A stretch of 64,000 nucleotides of DNA from Linum tenue (GCA_946122785.1 CAMGYJ010000003.1:5270001-5334000); one strand, 5' to 3'. Positions 1 to 12,546 are shown, counted from the stretch's first letter. The notes: generated by a model not told the origin, from the letters alone. Numbers and translations: made by a program.

Positions 1-940
1 AGATGTGACAGTGGCATTTAGTTTCTGGTCTGATTCGGGACTTAGGTTGAAAGTGCACACGAGCATGAAGTTCTTCCGGATGTTGTTAATAACTTAAAAT
101 GCTTACCAATCTCAACCTTTGTAATGACCAAAGCTTTCACCTTCCGGTAGCCTGGTTCATGGATGGGTAAGTTGATCTACTTCTTTACTTCCCATAATTA
201 GTCATTTAGGATTCCCCACTCGAATATCTCAACTTAATTTGGAAGAATTGATTGGTCAAATTTTGAATAAGTTGGAATCATTGATTTTTGGTTACAGTGG
301 AAGGCAAAGTTATTGTAGCCAATTTCTTGGAGTGGTTGCATGTTCTTATCATAGCCAATTTCAGGACCTCATATACAGAGTTTTAGAGATTGAGCTGGGT
401 GAAAGATACAAATCATAAAGTAGCCATGGAATCATTGAGTCGAAAGGAGTGATTGAGTTGTAGAATTTGGCATTGGTTTTATCTGAAGAATTTTGGCATG
501 TTTTACTTTGATGAAATCTGAATAGATGACACTCAAGTTTAATGGTATTACTTACATAGACATTTGATAACGATAAAAAAAAAGATAAAGACATTTTATA
601 CATTTATGCAAACTTCACAACTGTTGTAGATTTTTTTGTATATTATGCTTTGATGATTGTTGCCTCTCTATTGGATGCGTTTTTTTGTATGACCAATAAA
701 AGATTTTGTTCCCCCTTTGTAACTGTCATATGTTTTCTTAATTCTTTTTTCTTTTGGGATGAAACTAGGTTGCAACTTCATATCATTCTAAATAGTAGTA
801 TGGAGAAAATCCAAGAGCCATATTAAAAGATAACAAAAATAAGCCCTTCAATTTCGTAATCTTCAAACTAAACTAATTAGCTTCATCATATACACATAGA
901 CGGGCTTAGAGATAACGAACCATAAGACAAGTCAAGAGTC
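1..940. other. Gene-free AT-rich stretch
   Basis: I see no convincing coding region. It may be the body of the Helitron-like element whose 3' end is at 941-969, but I could not place a 5' TC terminus. Confidence 0.4.
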
Positions 941-969
941 GCCGCAAAGCGCGGCAACCACCTCCCTAG
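941..969 (+). mobile_element. Helitron-type 3' terminus
   Basis: A hairpin GCCGC-AAAGC-GCGGC (941-955) is followed by ten bases and then CTAG (966-969), next to a T. A short GC hairpin just upstream of CTRR, inserted before T, is the hallmark of Helitron 3' ends. The element body would extend to the left. No Rep/helicase coding is visible, so it would be non-autonomous. Confidence 0.55.
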
Positions 970-1534
970 TTTACTTTTAAAGCTGATATGTGTAGTTTAA
1001 AAGGAGCTATTAGCTCACACTATTCTTGTTAGTTTTGTGGATCTTATGGACCTCTCTCATGACATATAAAGTGTGTTGACAAATAAGATTTCAGCCTTGG
1101 AAGCAAATATACGAGTTTTGCGTGGAGCCATTTTAGACAATTGTCATATGTTCACGAAGTATGTTTAATGCAACGCTCAATCTGAGAAGCAAACTAAGTG
1201 GCGAATGCTACGGTAGAATTATGATATAAACGTTAAACTAGAGAATATCTATATTCTAGTTAATTAGACAACATAGAATGTGTGTTATAAAGAACACAAT
1301 AACATAATTTACATCCAGCGTTGGTAATTTATAGACTTCTATGTCCCATTTAATTCTGAGTTAATTCTCTCATACATTACAAAAAATTCACATCAACCAT
1401 CAAACATATTTCCTTCATAAAAAAACCATCAAACATATTTCACATCAAACATCATATCAAATAAACTCAAGATATGCTACTTACATTACATATGATGTGT
1501 TACTAAAAGTTTGGATTTTGGCTTATTTACCATA
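970..1534. other. Gene-free spacer left of the LTR element
   Basis: AT-rich, with no ORF or element end that I recognise. It ends with CCATA, which matches four of five bases of CCATC right of the LTR element at 10896-10900. Confidence 0.4.
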
Positions 1535-3293
1535 TGTTTCGTTGGCGAAACTCACGTGTTCGATGCGCACAGTTTTCAAGTAAAACACAAACACAAGGTC
1601 AACACAACCGTCAAATATCCGTCGTCGAAGTCGGCGCCGTTGATTTGATCGATTAAAACAGAAATCAAAACGACCGTCAAATATCCACCACCGGCGTCGG
1701 CGATGTTGATTTGATCGATACACCTTTGACTTCTAATCAAACAACCGTTATTCGGTTCACCACCTCTCCAAACTATGTTCCAACGAGGGTGTTCGGCAAA
1801 TAACCAGAAAATCGAACAAGGAGTGTTCTAAGTTACGTTACCTCTACTCCTATGGAGGTTCCTCTGGAGAGCTCCGCAACTACGACTACGATCTACAACT
1901 ACTACGACTCTGCAAAGGAGGTATTTGACAGAGAAGTTCTACGAACTAGAGAGAAAAAGATAAATTATGCGATGGTGCAGTTGTGATTTCATTTTTCCGT
2001 CTCGAGCTTCTCTCTCTTCCCGATCTTTATACCCCGCTCTTCTCCCGTAGTCGTAGTAACTGCCTTCGCGCCTTTGTCTCCCACGTCTTCACTCCTGTCA
2101 ACCGTGCAGGTAACTTCCTCCTTGTTGCGTGATAATCATGTGCCCTCAAAACCGCTCTTGCTTTGCAGAAACTCGGCGAAACGACCTACAACCTTGTGCA
2201 TGTAACGATGTCGTTTCACCAACACCACGGCATCGCCTTTCACCAACCGGTGTCGTTTTATAATCCAACTCAACTGCCCCGACCCGGTTTAACCAACGAC
2301 ATTGTTAGTCCGTCAAACAACGTCGTTCTCTACTCTTGCGCCATCGTTGGGCTTGGCGGGCTGCTTTTGGCCGAACTCTTACCACTACCACGATGTCGTT
2401 TTACTTTTCCGCGGCATCGCTTTTCATTAAACGACACCTTCTAAAATAATAATAAAATACTAATTAATTAAACCAGCCCTCATTGTTAACTCGCCGTCAA
2501 ACTCTCACCCCTCGGAGTCGTTCTCAGTTAAACAACATCGTTTCCTTGTCCCGCGACGTCGTTTAACTTTTGAGCTTCGCGACACTGTTTTAATTTTAAC
2601 AATGTCGTTTTAACTGTTGCGGGATCGTTTTTAAATCCGCGGTGTCGTTTCTTTCTTCTTGCGGCATCGTTTTCAACTAAACAACACCGATCTAAACAGC
2701 CATTAAAATATTAACTAATTAATCCGTCCATCACTAGCTATGGCCAACGACATCACTAGCGCCACAACAACTCCGTTTGTTTTTCCCTTTTGCGACATTG
2801 TTTGTTATTTTAAACATTGTCGTTTGCTAGTTCGCGGCACCGTTGGGCTTACTCGCGGTACCGTTTTGAATTAAACGACACCGCTGATATAGCCAAAAAA
2901 TATTAATCCATGGAACAGCCGTATTCGGCGCTCGCATTGGGCTGGGTGAATTTTGGTCACTTGCCCGATATGATTTTTAATTAATCGGTACCGCTTACCA
3001 GGCTCTCGCGACATCGTTTTTAAATCCGCGGTACCGTTTTAACTCTCCGCGATACCGCTTATCTCCATGCGGTACCGGATTTCCCCTTCCAACAAGGAAT
3101 AAACAATAATAATAATAATCAAAACTCCTTTTCCAACACCAATACCAAACGCGCGGCCCACATCCTGTTTTCTGGTAAACAGTGTCGTTTCCAGTGCCGC
3201 GATACCGGTAAGCTTCCTTGCGGTACCGTTTTAACTCTCCGCTGTGCCGCTTCTCTCCATGCGGTGCCGCTTCTCCCCTTCCCACAAGGAATA

Positions 3294-3333
<40 letters not shown>

Positions 3334-3334
3334 T
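1535..3334 (-). repeat. 3' LTR of the gag-only element, inner end missing
   Basis: It aligns with 8840 onward at a nearly constant offset and few differences. The alignment stops inside an AAT microsatellite at about 3300-3333, so the segment matching the last part of the right LTR (about 10640-10895) is absent and unrelated sequence follows. Loss or rearrangement at the microsatellite is the simplest reading. Confidence 0.75.
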
Positions 3335-3657
3335 TGTTGACAAAATTTAAATCACCTAAAATTACACTTAATGACTAATTCCACTTTGGCCAATGCACTA
3401 GAAAACATTGCTTTGGCCAAAACTAGCAAAAATGGCTTTATTATTCTTCTGCGGTGCAACTTGCAAGGCTGCAACCAGTGTTGCCTTGATTGATTTATTT
3501 ATTTATTAAACATAATAAACAATCCCACCAAGCCACCACTGCAGCCACCACTGCGCGCTAAGAAAAGAAACAGCCCTGCAATTCTCCCAAAGCAGTCCTG
3601 TTTGCCATATATTCTTTTTTTGTTCTTTTAAACAAAAAAATTTTTTGTTGTTCTTTT
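3335..3657. other. Unassigned internal segment
   Basis: It starts TGTTGACA and then has CACCTAAAATTA. The right LTR, read on the minus strand, starts TGTTGACACCTAAAATTA. This may be the edge of a related LTR in the opposite orientation. No coding sequence is seen. Confidence 0.3.
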
Positions 3658-3668
3658 AAACAAAAATT

Positions 3669-5520
3669 GTTCGGTCCAAAATGGCCACGTTCTGGTACTT
3701 GGAAGAAAAATTGTTGGAGAGGCTACAGGGGTGGAAGCAGCGAACTCTATCATGGGCGGCAAGGGAAACACTGATTAAGTCAGTAGCAATGGCGCTGCCG
3801 TTACATGTGCTGTCCTGCGTTAAATTGCCCTTGGGACTCTGTAGAATTTTGGACAAACATGTAGCCCGATTTTGGTGGGCGATGTCTGAGGGACAGCCTA
3901 AGATTTATTGGATGTCAAGGAGGAATCTCTGTCGCAGCAAGCATGAGGGTGGAATGGGGTTTCGTCGTTTTGAGCAATTCAATCAGGCTCTGCTGGCCAA
4001 AATTGGGTGGCGCATCCTGACGGACCCTCAATCCCTCTTAGCGCAGGTGTATAAGGGGAAGTACTACCCAAGAGGGACGTTCCTAGAGGCCAAGGCGCGG
4101 TCTAGACCCTCGTGGGGATGGACTAGTATCCTCTATGGGCGGCAACTTCTTGAAGTTGGGTTGCGGTGGCAAATTGGGAATGGGCAAAGTGCTCCTGTCC
4201 TGCAGTCCCGCTGGATACCTAGGTTGCATCCCGATATTCCGGTTTATAATCTTCGGGTGTTGCCGGATGGAAGGGTCCCGCGTGTTGCAGAGGTCATGTG
4301 CCCGGGCGGAGGGGGGTGGTGTGTGAATAGTTTGCGCCAATGGTTTGATCCGACTACTTGTAAGGATCGTGCTATCCCTCTTCCAGTGCAGGAGGTAGAG
4401 GATAAATTGATTTGGCATGGCACTACGGACGGGATCTTCACTGTCAAGTCTGCCTATCACCTTGCGGTCACTCTTGAGAAACGATCGGGACGGTGGAGGG
4501 AGATGGTGAGTTGGATGGATAAAAGTAGTTGGATTCGCTTGTGGGACGCGAATATTCCGCCTAAGCTGAAGATTTTTGCTTGGCAAATTTTTAATCGCAT
4601 CCTCCCTACGATGGAGGCCCTTGTTGAGAGGAAGGTGCCGGTTGTCCAGCGCTGCCCGGTTTGTTGGGATGACCTGGAATCCTTGGAGCATTTGTTCCTT
4701 TATTGCCCAGTTGCTCGAGCTATGTGGGATTATTCTGGGTTAGAGGCTCTGGGGGAGGGACTTCCGCGGCAGACTTTTCCCCTCTTTCTCAAACAATTAT
4801 TGGCCCTTCTTCACCAACCCTCTCTGTTCATGGCTGTGATTGCGGTCCTCTGGCGGATTTGGAAGTCCCGGAATTGGGTTGTTTTTTAGGGAAAACAATT
4901 TGCCTTCTTAGCCCTGGTTCGCCAGTTTCAGCAGCAAGTGGATGAATGGATGCATCTGCCTGGTGACCCTTCCCCTGGCTTGGTTGTGGGGGCCCTGCAG
5001 AGCCTTCCGGTTCCGCGTATGGGTGCTGGGTTTGACTGTACGTGGGATGGGGCGACGAGAGCGGGCTTGCATGCTGTGGGGGGTATGGTGCTAAGTTCAG
5101 AGGGTGGGATCCTGAGGGCAGAGGGGGTGCATTTCCCAGCTATTGATGATCCGGTGGCTGCTGAGGTTCTGGCGCTTCGTGAGGCTGTGAAGTGGTGTCT
5201 ACATCAAGGGGTGCATGAGGTTTGCTTTGAAGGGGATGCCAAGGTGATTATCGAGAAAATCCGGCGGCTGGAGACGGAGGATAGTAGGATGGGGGTTGTG
5301 CTTAGGGAGGTGGTGCAATTATTTGTCCTCCATCCGGGTTTGAGTATTCGATTTGTAGGTCAGCGTAGTAATAGGGTAGCCCATTTGGTGGCTAGGAAAG
5401 CCCTTTCGTTGTACCCGGCTACTTGTCGTGGTTTTGATTTTCAGGCCTGGCTGCGTTCCAGGATGTAACTACCTGCTTTTATTGATTAATATATATCTTT
5501 TGTCAAAAAAAAAAAAAAAA
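3669..5520 (+). pseudogene. 5'-truncated LINE with RT tail, zf-RVT and RNase H
   Basis: This is the 3' part of a plant L1-type ORF2. The frame from 3681 encodes the post-RT region, a zinc-binding zf-RVT segment (CPVCWDDLESLEHLFLYC) and, from 4938, an RNase H domain with acidic positions in FDCTWDGA, AAEVLALREA and FEGDAKVI and a final SNRVAHLVA. The two reported frames are one frame interrupted by a TAG at 4887-4889. Endonuclease and RT core are missing, as expected of incomplete reverse transcription. A poly(A) tail ends at about 5520, and AAACAAAAATT occurs on both sides (3658-3668 and 5519-5529), giving the target duplication. It belongs to an RNase H-bearing LINE lineage, unlike the full LINE at 19.7 kb. 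Confidence 0.85.
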
Positions 5521-5529
5521 ACAAAAATT

Positions 5530-6837
5530 ACCTCGCCGCCAACCGCAATTAGTCTTTTGAGCCCTCACGTCACGACTCTATTGCAAAGCTGCAATAGCCA
5601 TCAGCGCCGACCCCGTGGAGTAAAACCTCTCCGCTTGAGCCACTTTCTTTTGTCATGGTCGAATTACACTTTATTATTATCAGGCAGCGCTGCATGCGTT
5701 ATTTAATAACAAATTTTTTATTTTTATTTTTTTATTTTTTATTTTTTATTTTTTATATTAGAGCTGCTCGGCCGAACACTACTCCTTTTGTCGGCAGAGC
5801 TGTTAAACTCCCACAACAGCCGTGACATTGCTTGGCCGCAGTGCTGAGAATTTCTTTTCTTTTTTTATCAGGGCTGTTAGCGGGCAGCGCTGCATGCATA
5901 ATTATTATTTTTTTATTCTCCTCTACCAGCGCTGCATGCCGCCATGCATTACAATTTTTTTTTCATCAGAGCTGTTAAATTTCCGCTACAGCCGCAGCGC
6001 TGAGAGACTCTTTTTTTTTAAACCCGCAATGTTGTTTGAGCCATAAAGGAAGACAACGTTCCTTTCTCCCAAACAACACCGTATAATATAATATTCCTTT
6101 TGCTTCCGCGGCACCGTGCCCCCCAACAGTGTTGTTGATATGAAAAGAAAAATAAAGCGGCACCACTGCTACGTGGCTTAGGCAAAAACGACCATGTTTG
6201 GTCATTCTTTCCATATCAATCATTATCAAAGAAAATTAAAAGCAAAGCCATGTTTAATCTTTGTCGATATTGTGACTATCTCGACAACACAGTAATCGGC
6301 CGACCATATTTAACAACTCTGGCCTAAAGAAAACAAACCATTTAGCCAACACAACCATACACCAACGGCCTTGACTATGTTAATGCAATGCCGATGGCAT
6401 CTACGTAGCTCACTCACTCACGAATCTAAAATAAAAAAACGATAAATTGGCTAAACAACATGATTGCAACATATCCATGCTATATTTCCTAACATTCACA
6501 CGTAAACCAATCTTTGAAGCCATTCAGAAGCAGAGTTAACTCGTACCTGTCAGACTCATGCAAGCTGGCACTATGAAAGTTGCATGTGGATCCTCCTTCA
6601 CGCCAAAGTTGATTTCTTCTACAATGTCGCAGACAGCACCACTGCTTCCTCTCCCAACTTGTTACTCGCATCCTCGCCGTTGATCGGCAACCCCTCTAGC
6701 AAGGCCGTAATTTCGGCCTTCGCCACCCTCTCTTGAGGTGGCTTACTCAAATTTTGGTGGACCACCTAATGCAAGCATTGATGGTCTCACAATATCAGAC
6801 AACGAGTTCAAGCACGCCTTACCCAACACCTTTGTAC
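5530..6837. other. Non-coding interior of the gag-only element
   Basis: No pol motif is found on either strand. Repeated GCGCTGCATGC words, T/A tracts and CGGCACCG or AACACCG words like those in the LTRs suggest LTR-derived or scrambled sequence. Pieces of the gag-downstream minus frame are still readable near 6500-6800 but contain stops. Confidence 0.45.
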
Positions 6838-8806
6838 TTAAAAAACTGCGACGTTGCATGGTCCCCCTTCCATACTTCTAATTTTTTGAGGACCCAGGAC
6901 TTTGTGGTACAAAAGAGCTTCGACAATGTTGCCCCCCACAACGTTGACCATATTGACGCCCACACCGTTGGGAAATGGGTCAGTGTCAACAATCATGGCC
7001 TCCTTCCTCGGCTCCGGTACCTTGAACCGACCTTTTTCAATAGCATCCTGCACCACGTTTCGAAACACTACACACGTATTAGTTGAGTGAGACACATTGT
7101 TGTGCCACTTACAATAGCGTTTCCATTTTAATTTTCCAGCTGGCGGGATAGTATGCCCCCCAGTTAACTTAATTTAACCATCTCTGTAAAGCTGGTCAAA
7201 AATCAACTCTGATTTCGAAACATCAAAGGAATATTTCCTAGTTTGAATTGGAGCACGATTTGGTTTTCCACCTTGTGGTTCCCCATCGGCCTTGGCTAGA
7301 GAAGCACACACATATGGCTTCCCCTGCACAATCTCGGCCAAATCAACTTCAACCTCGTCAACATTGCTGCCGACGTTATTCACATCATAGTTTTCAAAAT
7401 TAGGGAAATATTGTCCACGAGAGTCACTTCTCTTATGTTCTTCTTCACGGAGAAGAGATTCGTATCTAACAGCGCAGGACATCAATTGAAACAAATCAGG
7501 AAACTCCCTATCTTGAAACTTTTTACGAAGTTCAAAATTCAATCCACCCTGGGCCAGTTTAACAAACTCGCGTTCTGTAAAGTTCACAAAACAGCGATTT
7601 CTTGCATTTTTAAAGTTTGTTAAAAAGTGTTCCACTGTTTCTCCTGGCTGTTGGCGCATTCGTGCCAAGTCTGCCATTGTTACTTCTGGCTCAGAACGGT
7701 AGAACTGGGCATGGAACATTTGTTCCATTTGCTGCCAAGTCTGAACTGAGTTCGATGGCAAGTTGACGTACCACGCGAATGCGGGACTGGTCAACGAGTT
7801 GCCAAACAAACGCAACTTCAAGAAATCACTTACATCACCACACTGAATCGTAAATCGTCCAACGTGCTCGACGGTGGACTGATCCCCAGTCCCGCTGAAG
7901 GTGATGAAATCAGGCACGCGAAAACCACGTGGAAAGGGGTAGTATCTATCAACCCGATCCGGATATGGTTTTCGATACACCGGCGGCATCGCTGGTCTAA
8001 TCCCTAAACCAAACTGATCCGCCAGCATCTGTGCTACCTGATCTCGAATCACATTAATGTCTTGCCCCCCGAGTTGTCCCCCTTGTGGTACGAATCCACC
8101 AGGATCCATGCCAAGCCCGTTTGGAGGAGGAGGCACGTTTTGTGGGTAGCCGCGTGGCGGAACATGATCATTGTTGATCGTTCCTCCACCACCAGCACCG
8201 CTCATCGGAGCCACGTAGGGTCTGGCCTCCGGAATATTTTGTGGACCCCCACCGTGAAACGGTGGTGGTTCAACCCGAGTGTTAGCGGCAGTGCTGGTCT
8301 CGCCAAGATTAACTCGCGGAGTTGGTGGGTTCATCACCGGTGTCGGCGAAGCTCCTTGTCTTGGCGGACTAATTCGAGCATTGTTGTTTGGAAAACCAGT
8401 TTAGCTGTTTAAATTGTTTTCACCGTTGAGCGGCAAATCCCTAGGTTGCATTACTGGTCTAGCCAAAAGCTCCCTAATTTCATTCATATCACGTAGATTT
8501 TTATCCACGAAAACATCAAAATCATGTCTGTTTTTAGTCAAAACGTTGATTTACCTCGCCTTTGAAGCTTGCAAACTCGCCTTTGAAGCCTGCGAACTCA
8601 TTGCTGAGGCTAGCAAACATGCGACGGTTTTCCTCCATGAAATGGCGGATTGACAAATCCTCAGTCGGCCCAGCTGTGGACGGCGGATTCTCGGACCCGC
8701 CGATGTCTTCAGCAACGATTCCTTGGCCTCCTTCAATGTTGGCCACATGTTCCTCCACGAATCCGGGCGGAACATCCCCTTCTTGATTCCTTCGTCGCGG
8801 AGCCAT
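6838..8806 (-). pseudogene. gag: gag of the LTR retrotransposon, broken
   Basis: The gag polyprotein would form the particle that packages element RNA. It likely starts at the ATG at 8806, only 33 bases inside the 5' LTR. The frame runs MAPRRRNQEGDVPPGF to about 8534, is lost by a frameshift, and resumes at 8337 in another frame. The main block (8337-7174) contains a retrotransposon gag domain (FYRSEPEVTMADLARMRQQP, then VEHFLTNFKNARNRC). A single in-frame TAA at 7174-7176 interrupts it. Beyond the stop the same frame reads KRYCKWHNNVSHSTNTC, a C/H-rich element common after plant Ty3/gypsy gag, and continues to about 6838. No protease follows. At least one frameshift and one nonsense change make it non-functional as written. 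Confidence 0.8.
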
Positions 8807-8819
8807 TCGAACACACGTG

Positions 8820-8839
8820 TCCCACCAGGTGTGCCAATT
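8820..8839 (-). promoter_or_regulatory. Probable primer binding site region
   Basis: Directly inside the 5' LTR end the minus strand reads TTGGCACACCTGGTGGGAC. This is where a tRNA primer site must lie. I could not match it to a particular tRNA with confidence. Confidence 0.4.
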
Positions 8840-10601
8840 TGTTTCGTTGGCGAAACTCACGTGTTCGATGCGCACTGTTTTCAAGTAAAACACAAACACA
8901 AGGTAAACACAACCGTCAAATATCCGTCGCCGAAGTCGGCGCCGTTGATTTGATCGATTAAAATAGAAACCAAAACGACCGTCAAATATCCATCGCCGAC
9001 GTCGGCAATGTTGATTTGAGTATACCTTTGACTTCTAATCAAACAACCGTTATTCGGTTCATCACCTCTCCAAAATACGTTCGAACGAGGGTGTTCGGCG
9101 AATAACTAGAAAATCGAACCAGGAGTGTTCTAAGTTACGTTACCTCTACTCCTATGGAGGTTCCTCTGGAGAGCTCTGCAACTACGACTACGATCTACAA
9201 CTACTATGACTCTGCAAAGGAGGTCTTTGATAGAGAAGTTCTACGAACTAGAGAGAAAAAGATAAATTCTGCGATGGTGCAGTTGTGATTTCATTTTTCC
9301 GCCTCGAGCTTCTCTCTCTTCCCGATCTTTATACCCCGCTCTTCTCCCGTAGTCGTAGTAATTTCCTTCGCGCCTTTGTCTCCCACGTCTTCACTCCTGT
9401 CAACCGTGCAGGTAACTTCCTCCTTGTTGCGTGATAATCACGTGCCCTCAAAACCGCTCTTGCTTTGCAGAAACTCGGCGAAACGACCTACAACCTTGTG
9501 CATGTAACGATGTCGTTTCACCAACACCACGACATCGCCTTTCACCAACCGGTGTCGTTTTATAATCCAACTCAACTGCCCGACCCGGTTTAACCAACGA
9601 CATTGTTAGTCCATCAAACAACGTCGTTCTCTACTCTTGCGCCATCGTTGGGCTTGGCGGGCTGCTTTTGGCCGAACTCTTACCACTACCACGATGTCGT
9701 TTTACTTTTCCGCGGCATCGCTTTTCATTAAACGACACCGTCTAAAATAATAATAAAATACTAATTAATTAAACCAGCCCTCATTGTTAACTCGCCGTCA
9801 AACTCTCACCCCTCGGCGTCGTTCTTAGTTAAACAACATCGTTTCCTTGTCCCGCGACGTCGTTTAACTTTTGAGCTTCGCGACACTGTTTTAATTTTAA
9901 CAATGTCGTTTTAACTGTTGCGGCATCGTTTTTAAATCCGCGGTGTCATTTCTTTCTTCTTGCGGCATCTTTTTCAACTAAACGACACCGTCCTAAACAG
10001 CCATTAAAATATTAATTAATTAATCCGTCCATCACTAGCTATGGCCAACGACATCACTAGCGCCACAACAAATCCGTTTGTTTTTCCCTTTTGCGACATT
10101 GTTTGTTATTTTAAACACTGTCGTTTGCTAGTCCGCGGCACCGTTAGGCTTACTCGCGGTACCGTTTTGAATTAAACGACATCGCTGATATAGCCAAAAA
10201 ATATTAATCCATGAAACAGCCGTATTCGGCGCTCGCATTGGGCTGGGTGAATTTTGGTCACTTGCCCGATATGATTTTTAATTAATCGGTACCGCTTACT
10301 AGGCTCTCGCGGCATCGTTTTTAAATCCGCGGTACCGTTTTAACTCTCCGCGATACCGCTTATCTCCATGCGGTACCGATTTTCCCCTTCCAACAAGGAA
10401 TAAACAATAATAATAATAATAATCAAAACTCCTTTTCCAACATCAATACCAAACGCGCGGCCCACATCCTGTTTTCTGGTAAACAGTGTCGTTTCCAGTG
10501 CCGCGATACCGGTGAGCTTCCTTGCGGTACCGTTTTAACTCTCCGCGGTGCCGCTTGTCTCCATGCGGTGCCGCTTCTCCCCTTCCCACAAGGAATAAAT
10601 C

Positions 10602-10639
<38 letters not shown>

Positions 10640-10895
10640 TCCTTTTCCAACACCAATACTACACGCGCGGCCCACATCTTGTTTTCTGGTAAACAGTGTC
10701 GTTTCCAGTGCCTCGATACCGGTGAGCTTCCTTGCGGTACCGTTTTCTTGTTTCGCGGTATCGTTTTAACTTCCCGCGATACCGCTCGACTCCAAACGAC
10801 ACCGTTTTTTCTTTTTTTACCGCGGTATCGAATTAAATGCCGAGACTAATTAATGCGGCATTTAATTCCTGCCAAATTAATTTTAGGTGTCAACA
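8840..10895 (-). repeat. 5' LTR of the gag-only element
   Basis: The LTR is about 2.06 kb and has TG...CA ends in both orientations. It is rich in degenerate words of the type CGNNGTCGTTT and their complement AAACGACACCG. Near 10380-10650 it holds a local duplication with AAT microsatellites (10400-10640). A TATA-like site lies at 9327-9333. Confidence 0.8.
9327..9333 (-). promoter_or_regulatory. LTR TATA box
   Basis: The minus strand reads GGGGTATAAAGAT, about 500 bases upstream of the gag start. The same site is in the left LTR at about 2022-2028. This is a plausible U3/R boundary promoter. Confidence 0.5.
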
Positions 10896-11655
10896 CCATC
10901 TAATAAGGAATCTCTTGGCTGAAAAATGGTTTATTACCAGAAAATTGTAAGCACCGTGATGCAAAATACACTATATACAGTTAGTTATCAAGAACTATAC
11001 AATCACGAGGTATTGACTTTGCATACGGTTCTGATAATGTGACCAAGATGACCTTGGTTTGATATATTTTAACTTCAATGCTCATACTTGAAAATTCCAT
11101 TTACATAAGCTTGATGGAGATATTAGTATAGTTAGTAAATACTCCGTTTAATACGCGTACATGTACCCGTATGCATTTTATCCATTTCCGTTTAAAACTT
11201 GCATTTCTGTATTATTGTCAAGCCGTTTCATTTCTTTCCCTTCATTTGATGTCTCCCGTACTAAACACGTATAAAACCCGTATAACAAGTTTAATATCTG
11301 TATTTAATGAATTAAATTGTTAACTTTACTATTGTTTATATATTTATATTATTTTTAAAATAATTAATTTTATATATTTATGATTATTAGCATACTATTA
11401 AACGTAACATTAGATTAAATATGAAGTAAAATACATGTACATATTTTATACGTAACATTCCCGTACCGTATTTTACTAACTATATTTCTTTCTTGCTTCA
11501 AGATCCCAATGACAATGAGAAAATCGCATAAAACCACCATATGAAAATTCACTTACTAGGGAACCTAACCATCATCGACATGCCTTGATCCAAATTTGGG
11601 ACCATAAATTTTTTGTGAATCTTTATGTTAATGATGATATTACTAGAACTCAAAA
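10896..11655. other. Gene-free AT-rich spacer
   Basis: No ORF or element end recognised. Confidence 0.4.
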
Positions 11656-11663
11656 CTATTAAC

Positions 11664-12538
11664 TAGGAATGGCAACGGGTCATGAAGAGGGCGGATAGTG
11701 CTAAATCCGTGCACTGCTCTGTCCTCAAATTCTTGATCCGATCTGCCCCGCCACGGGTCGACAATTTTTGCCCCAAACATTATCCGGCGCGAGACAGATA
11801 AAATCCGACCTGCTCCACTCTATTGCTTGAAACCATTCTTCGTCTCCTTCTGGCCTTTATTTTAAGTGCACCTCACGATCACTAAATATGGTGGCAGAGC
11901 AAAAACGATGGCGACAGAGATTTCCTAGGGTAGAGCTCCAACTGCGACAATAACGGGAGTTTCAGAGTTGATCTATTTGAGGATGCCGATATGGAGGAAC
12001 TCGTCTAGGGAGAAGCGGGGCCACCAACGGCAGCGGCTGCCAGCGGTGTTGGTGGAGGAATTGTGGTGCTTATCGGATGTGAGTGAGTTGAATCTAGTGA
12101 AAAGGCAATGGAAACTAGAAAGGAGGGTTGCAGTGAAGATGGAAGAGGAAGAGGAAGAGGTCGGGGAAAGGGCGAAGTTCGTTTGGCTCTATTCGGTGTG
12201 GGGAATTGAGAGGAATGATGGGTGTTTTGGAGAGTAGAGATACACTTTACTTAATTAACTATTCGTTTATATTTTCTAGGTTCATTGTCTCTGTCTTTGT
12301 GCTTGTAATTAATTAAAAGAATTGAGTTGGAAAGCTTGGGAAAGCTTGGGATACATTATATGTACGTATGTGAAACAGAGTAAGGCGGGGCGGGGCGGAT
12401 ACAGGGCGGGGTAGTAGCGATATTCATGTCCGCTCCGTTCAAGTCACGGGTCGGGGCATGACGGGTCGGATAAAATCCGCTCCAATACGGACCAGATCGG
12501 ATAAAATCCACCGGATCAGATCTATTTTGCCATCCCTA
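11664..12538. mobile_element. hAT-type non-autonomous element
   Basis: Ends are TAGGAATGGCAACGGGT and, reading inward from the right, TAGGGATGGCAAAAT. The 8-bp CTATTAAC flanks both sides (11656-11663 and 12539-12546), which fits a hAT transposase. Subterminal sequence is rich in GGGTCGGATAAAATCCGC-like words. Inside, 11968-12237 (+) is an ORF of 89 codons with an acidic run (KMEEEEEEVGERAK). It is not a transposase and could be captured host sequence. Confidence 0.8.
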
Positions 12539-12546
12539 CTATTAAC

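Larger units (their letters stand above)
1535..10895 (-). mobile_element. Non-autonomous Ty3/gypsy-type LTR retrotransposon with gag only
   Basis: Two long direct repeats (1535 onward and 8840-10895) bound it. Outer ends are TG/CA, with CCATA on the left and CCATC on the right, a probable 5-bp target duplication with one change. In minus orientation the order is 5' LTR, primer-site region, gag, about 3.5 kb without pol motifs, 3' LTR. No protease, reverse transcriptase, RNase H or integrase motif is visible. A gag-only layout resembles the elements called TR-GAG. A truncated LINE sits inside (3669-5520). Mobilisation would need enzymes from a related autonomous element; that is inferred. Confidence 0.75.

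Noticed and set aside
2163..2444. 93-codon ORF in the left LTR
   Set aside because: It lies wholly inside an LTR with repeated TCGTTT words and has no domain; the right LTR copy does not keep the frame.
4083..4691. 202-codon minus-strand ORF
   Set aside because: It is the antisense shadow of the LINE ORF2 fragment; composition mirrors the true frame.
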